From NCBI RefSeq assembly GCF_049316285.1, contig NZ_JBMOXA010000003.1, forward strand, positions 1 to 64,000: a stretch of DNA of 64,000 bases, written 5' to 3'. Below the pieces are notes generated by a model. The model saw nothing but the letters and a program-made list of their open reading frames with translations, was not told the DNA's origin and did not search any database. This DNA is from Rhodoferax_B sp049316285 (GTDB taxonomy: Bacteria; Pseudomonadota; Gammaproteobacteria; Burkholderiales; Burkholderiaceae_C). The stretch's first letter is position 1. Every line of letters begins with the position of its first letter. Shown here piece after piece: positions 41,907 through 50,170 of this stretch. Made by a program: the position numbers and the translations under genes.

Positions 41907-42884
41907 TCACAGCTTGATGCCAGCGCCCTTGACGGTAGGACCGAGCACGGCCACCTGGTCTTTGACGAAGCCGTTGAACATGGCCACGCTTTCGGGTTTG
42001 GCAACGATGCCCAGGTCGGTCAGTTTCTTCTGGATCTCGCCCATCTGCAGGACCTCGTTGCAGGCCGTGTGTATGCGTGCCACCACGTCGGCCGGCAGTT
42101 TGGCCGGGCCCGACATGCCAAAGAAGTTTTCCAGCACCAGCTTGGGCTGGCCCAGCTCGACGATGCTGGGCACATCGGGCATCAAAGGAGAACGCTGGGT
42201 GCTGGTGACGGCCAGTGGCACCAGTTGGCCGGTTTTGAAGAAGGGCACATACGACGTGATCACATCAATGCCTAGCGGAATGGTGTTGGCGATCAGGTCG
42301 GTGGTCATGGGCGCGCCACCACGGTAGGGCACATGCACCATGTTGATGCCTGTTTGCTTTTTCAGCAGCTCACCATGGATGTGGCCAATGGAGCCTGGGC
42401 CGCCCGATCCAAAGTTGATGCTGCCGTCCTTGCGTGCCTGCGCTTCAAACTCGGCATAACTTTTGATGCCCGACGCTTTGCTCGCCATGATCACCAGCGG
42501 TGCAGCTCCCAGGTAGGCCACGTGGGTGAAAGCGGCTACCGGGTCGTAGGGCAGTTTGTCGAGGGTGAACGGCCCCAGCGCAATCGGCGTTGTGTTGGAC
42601 AGCATAAAGGTGTAGCCGTCCGCCACGGCTGCCGCCACCTGCGCACCGCCTATGGTGCCGCCACCGCCGGGCTTGTTGTCCACCACCACCGGCTGGCCGA
42701 GCTTGAGGCTCAACTGCTCGGCCATCAGGCGCGCCAAAACGTCGCTGGAGCCGCCGGGCGGGAAGGTGACGATGATCTTGACGGGCTTGTCGGGCCACTG
42801 GGCAAATGCGGGCAAAGCGGCCAAGGCTGCACCAGCACTGAGAAGTTGCAGCGCGCCGCGACGCGTGGGGCGTAAGGTGTTCAT
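41907..42884 (-). CDS. Bug/TctC family periplasmic solute-binding protein (Tat-type signal)
   Basis: 325 residues from ATG 42884. The N-terminus RPTRRGALQLLSAGAALAAL with a twin Arg suggests Tat export, cleaved near PAFAQ. PVKIIVTFPPGGSSDVLARLMAEQL, NKPGGGGTIGGAQVAAA and HVPYRGGAPMTTDLIANTI are Bug-family features. Orphan receptor; ligand unknown. Confidence 0.93.
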   Translation of the reverse strand: MNTLRPTRRGALQLLSAGAALAALPAFAQWPDKPVKIIVTFPPGGSSDVLARLMAEQLSLKLGQPVVVDNKPGGGGTIGGAQVAAAVADGYTFMLSNTTPIALGPFTLDKLPYDPVAAFTHVAYLGAAPLVIMASKASGIKSYAEFEAQARKDGSINFGSGGPGSIGHIHGELLKKQTGINMVHVPYRGGAPMTTDLIANTIPLGIDVITSYVPFFKTGQLVPLAVTSTQRSPLMPDVPSIVELGQPKLVLENFFGMSGPAKLPADVVARIHTACNEVLQMGEIQKKLTDLGIVAKPESVAMFNGFVKDQVAVLGPTVKGAGIKL

Positions 42885-42992
42885 GGGATTCCTATGGGAG
42901 TGACCGGGTCGACCCGTACAAAGCCGTAAAAGGAACTCACCAAGCAAATATTGGGCCGCTCGCAAGCGCGAGGTGCTGCTTAAACTCGGGGC

Positions 42993-43541
42993 ATGCCAAA
43001 GAATCAACAGCGCTCACTGGTTCAACAGGCCATGGGGCCGGCGTTTGAGCAATTACCCGCCGCCGTGCAGCGCTTTCACCGTTTGAACGGGCAGCACACC
43101 TTGCATGGCTGGGTGGAGACCGCTGCGCCTGCGTCTTGGATCGCCAAGTTTTTGGCGTGGTGCACGGGGACGCCGCAGGTGGCCAGCCGTGGTGCCATCC
43201 GGTTCGAGCTGGATGCGCGGCCAGATGTAGAAACCTGGACGCGCCATTTTCCCGGCCGGAGCATGAGCTCGCAGATGCGCTTGCAGCCTGGCCGTGTAGT
43301 GGAGTATCTCGGCGCTGCGTGCCTGACATCGCTGCTGCAACGGGCGCAAGACCACTTGGCGCTACGGCTGCAGCGCATGCACTTCTGCGGTATTCCATGC
43401 CCGGCATGGCTGCGCCCCAGCTTGATTACACGCGAGTCGGGATCTCATGGCCAACTGCATTTTGAGGAGCAGGCTGCACTGCCCTGGGTCGGCGTGGTGG
43501 CCCGTTATCGGGGGCATCTGAACCTGGGGCAAGCCAAGTGA
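42993..43541 (+). CDS. DUF4166 domain protein
   Basis: 182 residues. Features of DUF4166: AMGPAFEQLPAAVQRFHRLNGQHTLHGW at the start, ETWTRHFPGRSMSSQM, and a final block FEEQAALPWVGVVARYRGHLN. No function established. Its stop overlaps (GTGA) a following DCC-type reading frame that is now broken, the usual partner in this kind of pair. Confidence 0.85.
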   Translation: MPKNQQRSLVQQAMGPAFEQLPAAVQRFHRLNGQHTLHGWVETAAPASWIAKFLAWCTGTPQVASRGAIRFELDARPDVETWTRHFPGRSMSSQMRLQPGRVVEYLGAACLTSLLQRAQDHLALRLQRMHFCGIPCPAWLRPSLITRESGSHGQLHFEEQAALPWVGVVARYRGHLNLGQAK

Positions 43542-43910
43542 TTGCGGTGTTTGATGCCCAGTGTTTGTTGTGCAATGGCTGGGTGCAATTTCTGTTACGG
43601 CACGATCAAAAGGGCGTGATCCGTTTTGCTGCCATGCAGGGCGCGCTGGGGTAGCTGCGGCTGGTGGATGATGGGGTGGGCGCTGATCACGGGAGCGCCG
43701 CACGCCGTTGGCAACATTTGGCCGCGATTCTGCGGCTGCTGCATGCCGTGGGCTGGCCCTGGCGCTTGGTCTGGGTGGCTTGGCTGGTGCCCCAGCGCCG
43801 CTGCGCGACAGCTTGTACCGTTGGCTGGCGCGCAACCGCTACCGCTGGTTGGCCGCTCAGATGTCTGTTTGATGCCGCCTGTGCATTCCAGCGCCTGCTT
43901 TCTCGACTAG
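43538..43910 (+). pseudogene. Decayed DCC-family (DUF393) thiol-disulfide-like protein
   Basis: From GTG 43538 the reading gives VIAVFDAQCLLCNGWVQFLL and RHDQKGVIRFAAMQGALG, the N-terminus of DCC proteins with its CxxC, then a TAG at 43652-43654. The same frame continues as AAILRLLHAVGWPWRLVWVAWLVP, then the family's PLRDSLYRWLARNRYRW block is in a second frame (43801 on) and the C-terminal DVCLMPPVHSSACFLD in a third, ending at the TAG 43908-43910. So one nonsense change and at least two frameshifts. Confidence 0.85.
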
Positions 43911-43932
43911 CAGCCGCGGGCCCGGCAGCACC

Positions 43933-44316
43933 TCAAAGCGGCGCGTCTTTCAGGCGTTGCAGCTCGGCCTTTTCTTCGTCCAGCTTCTTTTGGCGGCTGG
44001 CCACTTTGCTGGCGCTGCTCTGGCTCTTGGCTTTTTCGAGGTCGCGCTCGCGTTCGGCCACTTTCTTCTCCTGGCTGCGTACTTTGCCGTCGTGGGCGGC
44101 CTGCAGTTTGGCTTCGGTGCAGCCGCTGCTGAGCTCTTTCTGGGCACGCTCCAGGCCGCGCACTTTCTGCTTGTGGCCACCGGCCCGGGCGGCTTCGATC
44201 TCGCTGCTGATGGCGTCAAACTTGGCCTGGCACGGCGCATCGAGTTGGGCTTGGGCAAAGGCCGTGGAGGCGCCGCAGAGCAGGGCCGCGGCCGCGAACA
44301 GATGCATGAACTTCAT
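43933..44316 (-). CDS. DUF1090 family periplasmic protein
   Basis: 127 residues from ATG 44316, with GGAG 5 bases upstream. Signal peptide ends at ASTAFAQ. The mature sequence has the DUF1090 pattern (CQAKFDAISSEIEAARAGGH, KVRGLERAQKELSSGC) followed by a long charged helix (EKKVAERERDLEKAKSQ). Similar to E. coli YqjC. Function unknown. Confidence 0.88.
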   Translation of the reverse strand: MKFMHLFAAAALLCGASTAFAQAQLDAPCQAKFDAISSEIEAARAGGHKQKVRGLERAQKELSSGCTEAKLQAAHDGKVRSQEKKVAERERDLEKAKSQSSASKVASRQKKLDEEKAELQRLKDAPL

Positions 44317-44463
44317 GTGTGCTCCAAGTAAATGTTGTAGCACGATAGCACGCTGCATACCTGACAAAGAACGTCTTCAGGCGACGCTGAATAAGTTCCC
44401 TTGGATGGCCGCGCCCTGGGATGGGAGGGATGCGGGCGCCCAGAGGGACTTGTTCGGCGTTGC

Positions 44464-45639
44464 CTAGACCAGCGGCAGACCTACGTAGTTTTCAGCCAGC
44501 GAGGTGGACGCGGCGGTGGAGTTCACCAGGTAGTCGAGTTCGGCTTCCTGTATCTTCTGGCCAAATTCGCCGGTGTCGGGGAAGCGGTGCATCAGCGAGG
44601 TGAACCACCACGAAAAACGCTCGGCCTTCCAGACGCGGCGCAGGCAGCGTTCGGAATAGCTGTCTATGCCAACATCGGATTTTTCACGGTAGAACTCCGC
44701 GAGTGCGCTCGACAGATAGCCGACATCGCTGGCCGCCAGGTTCAGGCCCTTGGCGCCGGTGGGTGGCACGATGTGGGCGGCGTCGCCGGCCAGGAACAAG
44801 CGGCCGAAGCGCATGGGTTCGGCGACAAAACTACGCAGCGGGGCTATGCTTTTCTCGAGTGACGGGCCGGTGACCAGGTTGGCGGCGGCTTCGGGGTCGA
44901 GGCGGCTGCGCAGCTCGTTCCAGAAGGCGTCGTCGCTCCAGTTCTCGACCTTTTCTTCCATCGGCACCTGCACGTAGTAGCGGCTGCGCGTGGCGCTGCG
45001 CATGCTGCACAAGGCAAAGCCGCGCGGCGTGTTGGCGTAGATCAGTTCGTGCGACACCGGTGGCACATCGGCCAGCACGCCGAGCCAGCCGAAGGGGTAG
45101 ACCTTTTCATAGGTGTGCAGCTTGTCCTGCGGCACGCTGGCGCGGCTGACACCGTGGTAGCCGTCGCAACCGGCAATGAAGTCGCAACTGATCTCGTGGG
45201 TCTGGCCGTCCTTGGTGTAGCGCACCTTGGGGTTGGTGCTGTCGAAGTCGTGCAGCGTCACGTCGCGCGCTTCGTAGATGGTGGTCAGGCCTTCTGCGGC
45301 GCGTGCCTGCATCAGGTCGCGTGTGACTTCGGTCTGGCCATAAACCATTACCTGCTTGCCGCCGCTCAAACCTTGCAAGTCGATGCGATGGCGTGCGCCC
45401 TTGAACAGCAACTCTATGCCATGGTGCGGCAGGCCTTCGGCATGCATGCGCTGGCCCACGCCGGCCTGGTCCAGCAAGTCCATGGTGATTTGTTCCAGCA
45501 CCCCGGCACGGATGCGGCCGAGCACGTAGTCGGGGCTCTGGCGTTCGACCACCACGGCGTCTATGCCGGCCTTGTACAGCAACTGGGCGAGCAACAGACC
45601 GGACGGGCCGGCGCCAATGATGGCAACTTGGGTGCGCAT
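44464..45639 (-). CDS. pobA: 4-hydroxybenzoate 3-monooxygenase
   Basis: 391 residues from ATG 45639, with GGAGA 7 bases upstream. It hydroxylates 4-hydroxybenzoate to protocatechuate with FAD, NADPH and O2. Motifs: VAIIGAGPSGLLLAQLL (GxGxxG), GRIRAGVLEQ, CDGYHGVSR (DG), and LFLAGDAAHIVPPTGAKGLN (GD). The length equals the family standard. It is divergent from the IclR regulator pobR. Confidence 0.96.
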   Translation of the reverse strand: MRTQVAIIGAGPSGLLLAQLLYKAGIDAVVVERQSPDYVLGRIRAGVLEQITMDLLDQAGVGQRMHAEGLPHHGIELLFKGARHRIDLQGLSGGKQVMVYGQTEVTRDLMQARAAEGLTTIYEARDVTLHDFDSTNPKVRYTKDGQTHEISCDFIAGCDGYHGVSRASVPQDKLHTYEKVYPFGWLGVLADVPPVSHELIYANTPRGFALCSMRSATRSRYYVQVPMEEKVENWSDDAFWNELRSRLDPEAAANLVTGPSLEKSIAPLRSFVAEPMRFGRLFLAGDAAHIVPPTGAKGLNLAASDVGYLSSALAEFYREKSDVGIDSYSERCLRRVWKAERFSWWFTSLMHRFPDTGEFGQKIQEAELDYLVNSTAASTSLAENYVGLPLV

Positions 45640-45730
45640 GTGAATGTCTCCTGGAATGGCGATGTTTGAAATCTGTCTAAAGCTTAGAACGCCAGCCAAG
45701 CCTAAGCCAGCCGGTGACTGCACTGTTTGC

Positions 45731-45761
45731 GCGATGATCGGATTTGTTGTGCGATGATCGC
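45731..45761. promoter_or_regulatory. Probable PobR operators in the pobA-pobR gap
   Basis: GCGATGATCG occurs at 45731-45740 and again at 45751-45760, exactly 20 bases (two helical turns) apart; each copy is near-palindromic (GCGAT-G-ATCGC at the second). They lie between the divergent starts of pobA and pobR, where an IclR-type regulator would bind. Confidence 0.65.
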
Positions 45762-45800
45762 GCATTGGTTTATTTCTTGCGCGACGGAGTAACTGACGTG

Positions 45801-46622
45801 ATGGCCATTGCGAAAGCAGATCTGATTGAAGGCATGGCCAAAGGCATGGCCGTGCTGGAGAGTTTTGATACCGAGCGCCAACGGCTCAACGCTACCTTGG
45901 CCGCCCAGCGTGCCGGGCTGACCCGCGCTGCGGCGCGCCGGCACCTGTTGACCCTGGCGCACCTGGGTTACCTGGAAACCGATGGCAGTTACTTCTGGCT
46001 GGCGCCCAAGGTCTTGCGTTTTTCTGGCAGTTACCTGGGTTCGGCGCGCTTGCCGCGTTTGTCGCAGCCGACGCTGAACCGGCTGGCGGCGCAAACCCAG
46101 GAATCGTTTTCGGTGGTGGTGCGCGACAGCGACGAGGTGGTGATCGTGGCGCGCAGTGGCAATGACCGCGCCGAAGCCATCAACCTATTGGACGGACAGG
46201 GGGGTATGGTCGGAGAAGGGCGCCGCGCGCGCATCCTGGCCTATGGTCTGCATCTGGGCGCGCGTTTGCCGGCGTTTGCCACTTCTACCGGACGGGTGTT
46301 GCTGGCTTCGCTCAACCGCACGGAATTTGCCGCCTGGATGAAAGGCCGGGGCTTCCACCGGCTGACCGCCCACACCCTCACCGAAGCCAAGGCGATTCGT
46401 GCCGTGGTGGCGCAGGCGCGGGCCGACGATTTCTGCGTTACCAGCGAAGAGCACGAAATCGGCGTGCATGCGCTGGCCGTGCCACTGCGCAATCTGCAGG
46501 GCCGCACCATGGCGGCATTAAACGTGGTGACATCGCCGCAGCGGCTGCAGCAGGAGGTGATGCGGCGCGAGTTGCTGCCGCTGCTGCAGGAGGCCGCACG
46601 TGAACTGCGGCCCTTGTTGTGA
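45801..46622 (+). CDS. pobR: IclR family regulator, probable PobR
   Basis: 273 residues from ATG 45801. Winged helix at 15-75 (AKGMAVLESFDTERQRLNATLAAQRAGL, RRHLLTLAHLGYLETD) and an effector domain with SFSVVVRDSDEVVIVAR, PAFATSTGRVLLASL and SEEHEIGVHALAVPL. It fits the PcaR/PobR group of IclR proteins. Divergence from pobA supports the assignment. It may activate pobA with 4-hydroxybenzoate. Confidence 0.9.
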   Translation: MAIAKADLIEGMAKGMAVLESFDTERQRLNATLAAQRAGLTRAAARRHLLTLAHLGYLETDGSYFWLAPKVLRFSGSYLGSARLPRLSQPTLNRLAAQTQESFSVVVRDSDEVVIVARSGNDRAEAINLLDGQGGMVGEGRRARILAYGLHLGARLPAFATSTGRVLLASLNRTEFAAWMKGRGFHRLTAHTLTEAKAIRAVVAQARADDFCVTSEEHEIGVHALAVPLRNLQGRTMAALNVVTSPQRLQQEVMRRELLPLLQEAARELRPLL

Positions 46623-46696
46623 CCCATGACCCGAGCGCGCACAAGGCGGCTGGCGCGCTTGATCGCCCTCGGCGTGACGCGGCCATTTGGGGTTTC

Positions 46697-46725
46697 TATA
46701 ATTCAAATGACAAGCATTCTTGTTT
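46697..46725 (+). promoter_or_regulatory. Promoter with overlapping Fur box
   Basis: A perfect TATAAT -10 at 46697-46702 (GTGACG at -35, 17-base spacer) is followed at once by a 21-base Fur-like palindrome at 46705-46725 reading AAATGA-CAAG-CATT-CTTGTTT, matching most positions of the GATAATGATAATCATTATC-type consensus. Fur bound here would block transcription of the iron-binding protein. Confidence 0.7.
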
Positions 46726-46799
46726 GCGTTCTAGTAGGTGGGCGAGATGCTTGCAAATTTTGCTCCGTCGGCAGGCTGCGGCGGGATGGTTTCTTAGAT

Positions 46800-47843
46800 A
46801 TGAGGTCAATAGTTATGCAGGTACGCGCAGGCGCTTCGCGTCGATCGGTGGTTTTGGGTCTGGGGGCTGGTTTGGGTCTGGCTTCGCTAGGTGCGCGTGC
46901 ACAAAGTGGCGACAGCGGCTTGTTGATCTATAACGCGCAACACGCCACTCTGACGGCTGCCTGGGTGGACGCGTTCACCCGTGAAACCGGCATCAAGGTG
47001 ACGGTGCGTGACGGCGGTGACTCGGAGATCGCCAACCAGATCGTGCAAGAGGGAGGCCGTTCGCCAGCCGACATTTTCCTGACCGAGAACTCGCCCGGCA
47101 TGGTGCTGGTAGACAACGCCGGTTTGTTGGCGCCGCTGGATCAGGCCACGCTGACCCAGGTGCCAGCCGAATTCCGTCCGGCCAACGGCCATTGGACGGG
47201 CATCGCGGCGCGCAGCACTTTGTTCGTCTACCGCAAGACCAAGCTCTCGCGTGACGCGCTGCCTAAGTCCATCATGGACCTGGCCAAGCCCGAGTGGAAG
47301 GGCCGCTGGGGTGCTGCGCCTGCGGGCGCCGATTTCCAGGCCATCGTGAGCGCGATCCTGCAACTCAAGGGCGAGGCTGCCACGGCAGAGTGGCTCAAGG
47401 GGCTGAAGGAAAACGTGGTGGTGTTCCGCAGCAACGGTGCGGCCATGAAGGCCGCCAACGACGGTGTGGTCGAAGGCGCGCTGATCTACCACTATTACTA
47501 CTATGGCGACGCCGCGCAGCAGAAAACCACCAGCAGCGACAAGTTGGGCCTGCATTACTTCCGCAACCAGGATCCGGGTGCATTTGTGAGTGTCTCGGGC
47601 GGTGGCGTTATGGCGTCGAGCAAGCGCCAGGCGCAGGCCCAGACCTTCATCAAGTGGCTGACCGGCCCTGGTGGCCAGGACATCTTGCGCAACGGCCGCT
47701 CGTTTGAATATGCCGTGGGTGTGGGGGCTGCGTCCAACCGCAACCTGGTGCCCTTGGCCGACCTGCAGGCGCCACGTGTGGAGATTGCCAAGCTCAACAC
47801 CGGCAAGACCACGCAGTTGATGATGGATGCGGGCTTGCTCTAA
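46800..47843 (+). CDS. Iron(III) ABC transporter substrate-binding protein (FbpA/FutA-like)
   Basis: 347 residues from 46800, or 342 from the ATG at 46815. Tat-like signal (ASRRSVVLGLGAGLGLASLGARAQ). Mature start LLIYNAQHATLTAAWVDAFTRETGIKV, FLTENSPGMVLVDNAGLL, and a tyrosine cluster YHYYYYGD at about residue 232 matching the iron-ligand Tyr of FbpA-type proteins. A Fur box covers its promoter. No permease or ATPase gene is adjacent. Confidence 0.92.
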   Translation: MRSIVMQVRAGASRRSVVLGLGAGLGLASLGARAQSGDSGLLIYNAQHATLTAAWVDAFTRETGIKVTVRDGGDSEIANQIVQEGGRSPADIFLTENSPGMVLVDNAGLLAPLDQATLTQVPAEFRPANGHWTGIAARSTLFVYRKTKLSRDALPKSIMDLAKPEWKGRWGAAPAGADFQAIVSAILQLKGEAATAEWLKGLKENVVVFRSNGAAMKAANDGVVEGALIYHYYYYGDAAQQKTTSSDKLGLHYFRNQDPGAFVSVSGGGVMASSKRQAQAQTFIKWLTGPGGQDILRNGRSFEYAVGVGAASNRNLVPLADLQAPRVEIAKLNTGKTTQLMMDAGLL

Positions 47844-47861
47844 GACTTGGCCCAGCACATG

Positions 47862-47890
47862 AAAAAAAAGCGCCGTAAGGCGCTTTTTTT
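47862..47890 (+). terminator. Rho-independent terminator after the iron-binding protein
   Basis: AAAAAAAGCGCC-GTAA-GGCGCTTTTTTT: a 6-bp GC-rich core extended by A-T pairs, four-base loop and a T-run, 19 bases after the stop. Confidence 0.92.
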
Positions 47891-48220
47891 GTGCCCGAGG
47901 CAAGGGTTGTGGGGTTCGATGTTGCTGTCGCCGGAGGCGGCGGCAAGCCGACCCATGAAGGGCTGAAGCGCCATACGCCGAGATTGGTATGTGTTCGCAG
48001 CCTGAGCGAGATGGCAAACCCGAGCGCCTGAGAGCCGCTTGTAAGAAGGCTCGCGGGTTCGCACGGAACTGCTCAGACTTGCTCAGTTTCAATGGATTTT
48101 GTCCCTCTATAGTTACTCTTTATTACATGTGATAACTGAAAAACTCGCATGTATTGGGTAACGAAGCCCATTAGAGCCAACTGCAGTAGTACGACGATTT
48201 CATAGCGATTTCAATCTCAT
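47891..48220. other. 330-base non-coding stretch before the chemotaxis receptor
   Basis: No supported gene. A minus-strand open frame here lacks a ribosome site and runs through the terminator. The part nearest 48221 is AT-richer and probably holds the receptor promoter. Confidence 0.45.
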
Positions 48221-49951
48221 ATGCTCAGCAATCTGACAATTCGTGCCAAGCTTTCCATCGCCTTCAGCGGTCTTGCGATCATGGTTCTCGCCGTCGCAGG
48301 TCTGTCACTGAGGTCTCTCAACGACGCCAACGATAGATTCGTCCATTACATCAATGGCATTGAAGCCCGCGCAAAGATGGCCGAAGAGGTGCGTACCGCC
48401 GTGGACCGGCGCGCCATCGCCGCGCGCAACCTGGTTCTGGTTTCCAAGTCAGCCGATCTAGAGAATGAAAAAACGCTGGTCACCCAGGCACACCAGGATG
48501 TGGTGGCCCATCTCTCCAAGCTCAAAGAGATGGTGACCGCCCCCGATGCCAGTGACAAGGCGCGCAGCCTGGTGGCGGATATAGACAAGATCGAGCAATC
48601 CTACGGGCCGGTGGCACTGGCCATTGTGAATCTCGCGCTTAACGGACAGAAAGATGTTGCCATCTCCAAGATGAATGATGAGTGCCGCCCACTGCTGGCG
48701 GCGCTGATCAAGGCGACTACCGAGTACGCCAGTTTCACGGTGACACGCGCAAGAGGTCTCACCTCAGACGCCCAAGAGAGCTACGCCACGCAACGCAACC
48801 TGCTGTTTATTGCGTGCCTGATCGCAGTTGTTGCTGCGGGCTCCGCCGGAGTGTTGCTCACACGTTCGATTGCCGGCCCTATCACACAGGCCGTGCGGGT
48901 CGCCGAGTCCGTGGCCGACGGTGATCTGACGCTTCAGATCCACAGCAAGGGGCGCGACGAGGTGTCGCAGTTGCTGGTCGCGCTCAGCCGCATGAGCCAG
49001 AGCCTGCGCAACGTGGTCAGCCAGGTGCGCCAAAGCAGCGACAGCATTGCAACCGGTTCTACGCAGATCGCCACCGGAAACTCGGATTTGAGCCAGCGCA
49101 CAGAAGAGCAGGCGAGTGCGCTGCAACAAACCGCAGCTTCAATGGAGCAGTTGGGCTCCACCGTCACACAAAACGCGGACAACGCCAGGCAGGCCAACCA
49201 ACTCGCAAAAAGTGCCTCGACTGTGGCGGAGCAGGGTGGCCATGTGGTGTCACAGGTGGTGGGCACGATGCGTGGCATCAGCGAAAGCTCGAAGAAGATC
49301 GCCGACATCATAGGCACGATAGACAGCATTGCCTTTCAAACCAATATTCTCGCGCTCAACGCCGCGGTAGAAGCGGCCCGCGCGGGCGAACAAGGCCGCG
49401 GCTTTGCGGTGGTCGCCAGTGAGGTGCGCAACCTGGCTCAGCGCAGCGCCCAAGCCGCCAAGGAAATCAAAGCCCTCATCACGGACAGCGTCGAGCGCGT
49501 CGAGCAGGGCACCACCCTGGTCGACCAAGCGGGGCGGACGATGAACGAAATCGTCAGCAGCATCCTGCGTGTGACCGACATCATGGGGGAGATCAGCGCC
49601 GCCAGCACGGAGCAGAGTTCCAGCGTTGGCCAGGTGGGCGCTGCTGTCGCAGAGATTGACAGGGGCACACAGCAAAATGCGGCCCTGGTGGAAGAGATGG
49701 CGGCTGCGGCCACCAGCCTCAGCGGCCAGGCCCAGGATCTGGTGCGTTCCGTCGCCGTCTTCAAGATCGAGCAGCGCTCGCTGACGGTCGCCCTGGACAC
49801 GCGCCAAGCGCCCGTCACGCGGCCATCTCAAGCCGCAGCCGGATCACTGCCGCTCGCCAAGCGGCCTGCCGTGGCCAAGCCGCTGGCTTCAGCCGCCCCG
49901 AAACTGACCACCGCGACGGCCGCTGCGGGTGAGGGTTGGGAGAGCTTTTGA
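48221..49951 (+). CDS. Methyl-accepting chemotaxis protein
   Basis: 576 residues. TM1 at about 10-30, a helical periplasmic sensor (4-helix-bundle type, about 35-185), TM2 at about 190-212 (LLFIACLIAVVAAGSAGVLL), HAMP, then the signalling domain with the hairpin tip FQTNILALNAAVEAARAGEQGRGFAVVASEVR. The C-terminal residues GWESF resemble the CheR/CheB tether pentapeptide of Tar/Tsr (NWETF). Solitary; no che genes in the window. The ligand is unknown. Confidence 0.95.
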   Translation: MLSNLTIRAKLSIAFSGLAIMVLAVAGLSLRSLNDANDRFVHYINGIEARAKMAEEVRTAVDRRAIAARNLVLVSKSADLENEKTLVTQAHQDVVAHLSKLKEMVTAPDASDKARSLVADIDKIEQSYGPVALAIVNLALNGQKDVAISKMNDECRPLLAALIKATTEYASFTVTRARGLTSDAQESYATQRNLLFIACLIAVVAAGSAGVLLTRSIAGPITQAVRVAESVADGDLTLQIHSKGRDEVSQLLVALSRMSQSLRNVVSQVRQSSDSIATGSTQIATGNSDLSQRTEEQASALQQTAASMEQLGSTVTQNADNARQANQLAKSASTVAEQGGHVVSQVVGTMRGISESSKKIADIIGTIDSIAFQTNILALNAAVEAARAGEQGRGFAVVASEVRNLAQRSAQAAKEIKALITDSVERVEQGTTLVDQAGRTMNEIVSSILRVTDIMGEISAASTEQSSSVGQVGAAVAEIDRGTQQNAALVEEMAAAATSLSGQAQDLVRSVAVFKIEQRSLTVALDTRQAPVTRPSQAAAGSLPLAKRPAVAKPLASAAPKLTTATAAAGEGWESF

Positions 49952-50170
49952 GCGCGATGGCATCACTGGCTCCAGCCCGGCTGTATCCAGTCCATCGACG
50001 AGGCCTGCAATCCATTCGTTTCTGCGATCGGGCGTAGCCGCCATCGGCTACTTGCCGCGTAAAAGCGGGGGCGGATGTGGTCCAGTCGTTCCGATGAAGA
50101 GTGCTTGCGCATGCCCAAGCGGTGGGTAAACTGCATGCGCGATCCGTACGGTCTAGAGAAGTGAGCCCCT

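Noticed and set aside
47900..48060. Possible cyclic-di-GMP riboswitch before the chemotaxis receptor
   Set aside because: A CCGGAGGC stretch caught the eye, but the conserved GEMM core and tetraloop elements are not present in order on either strand.
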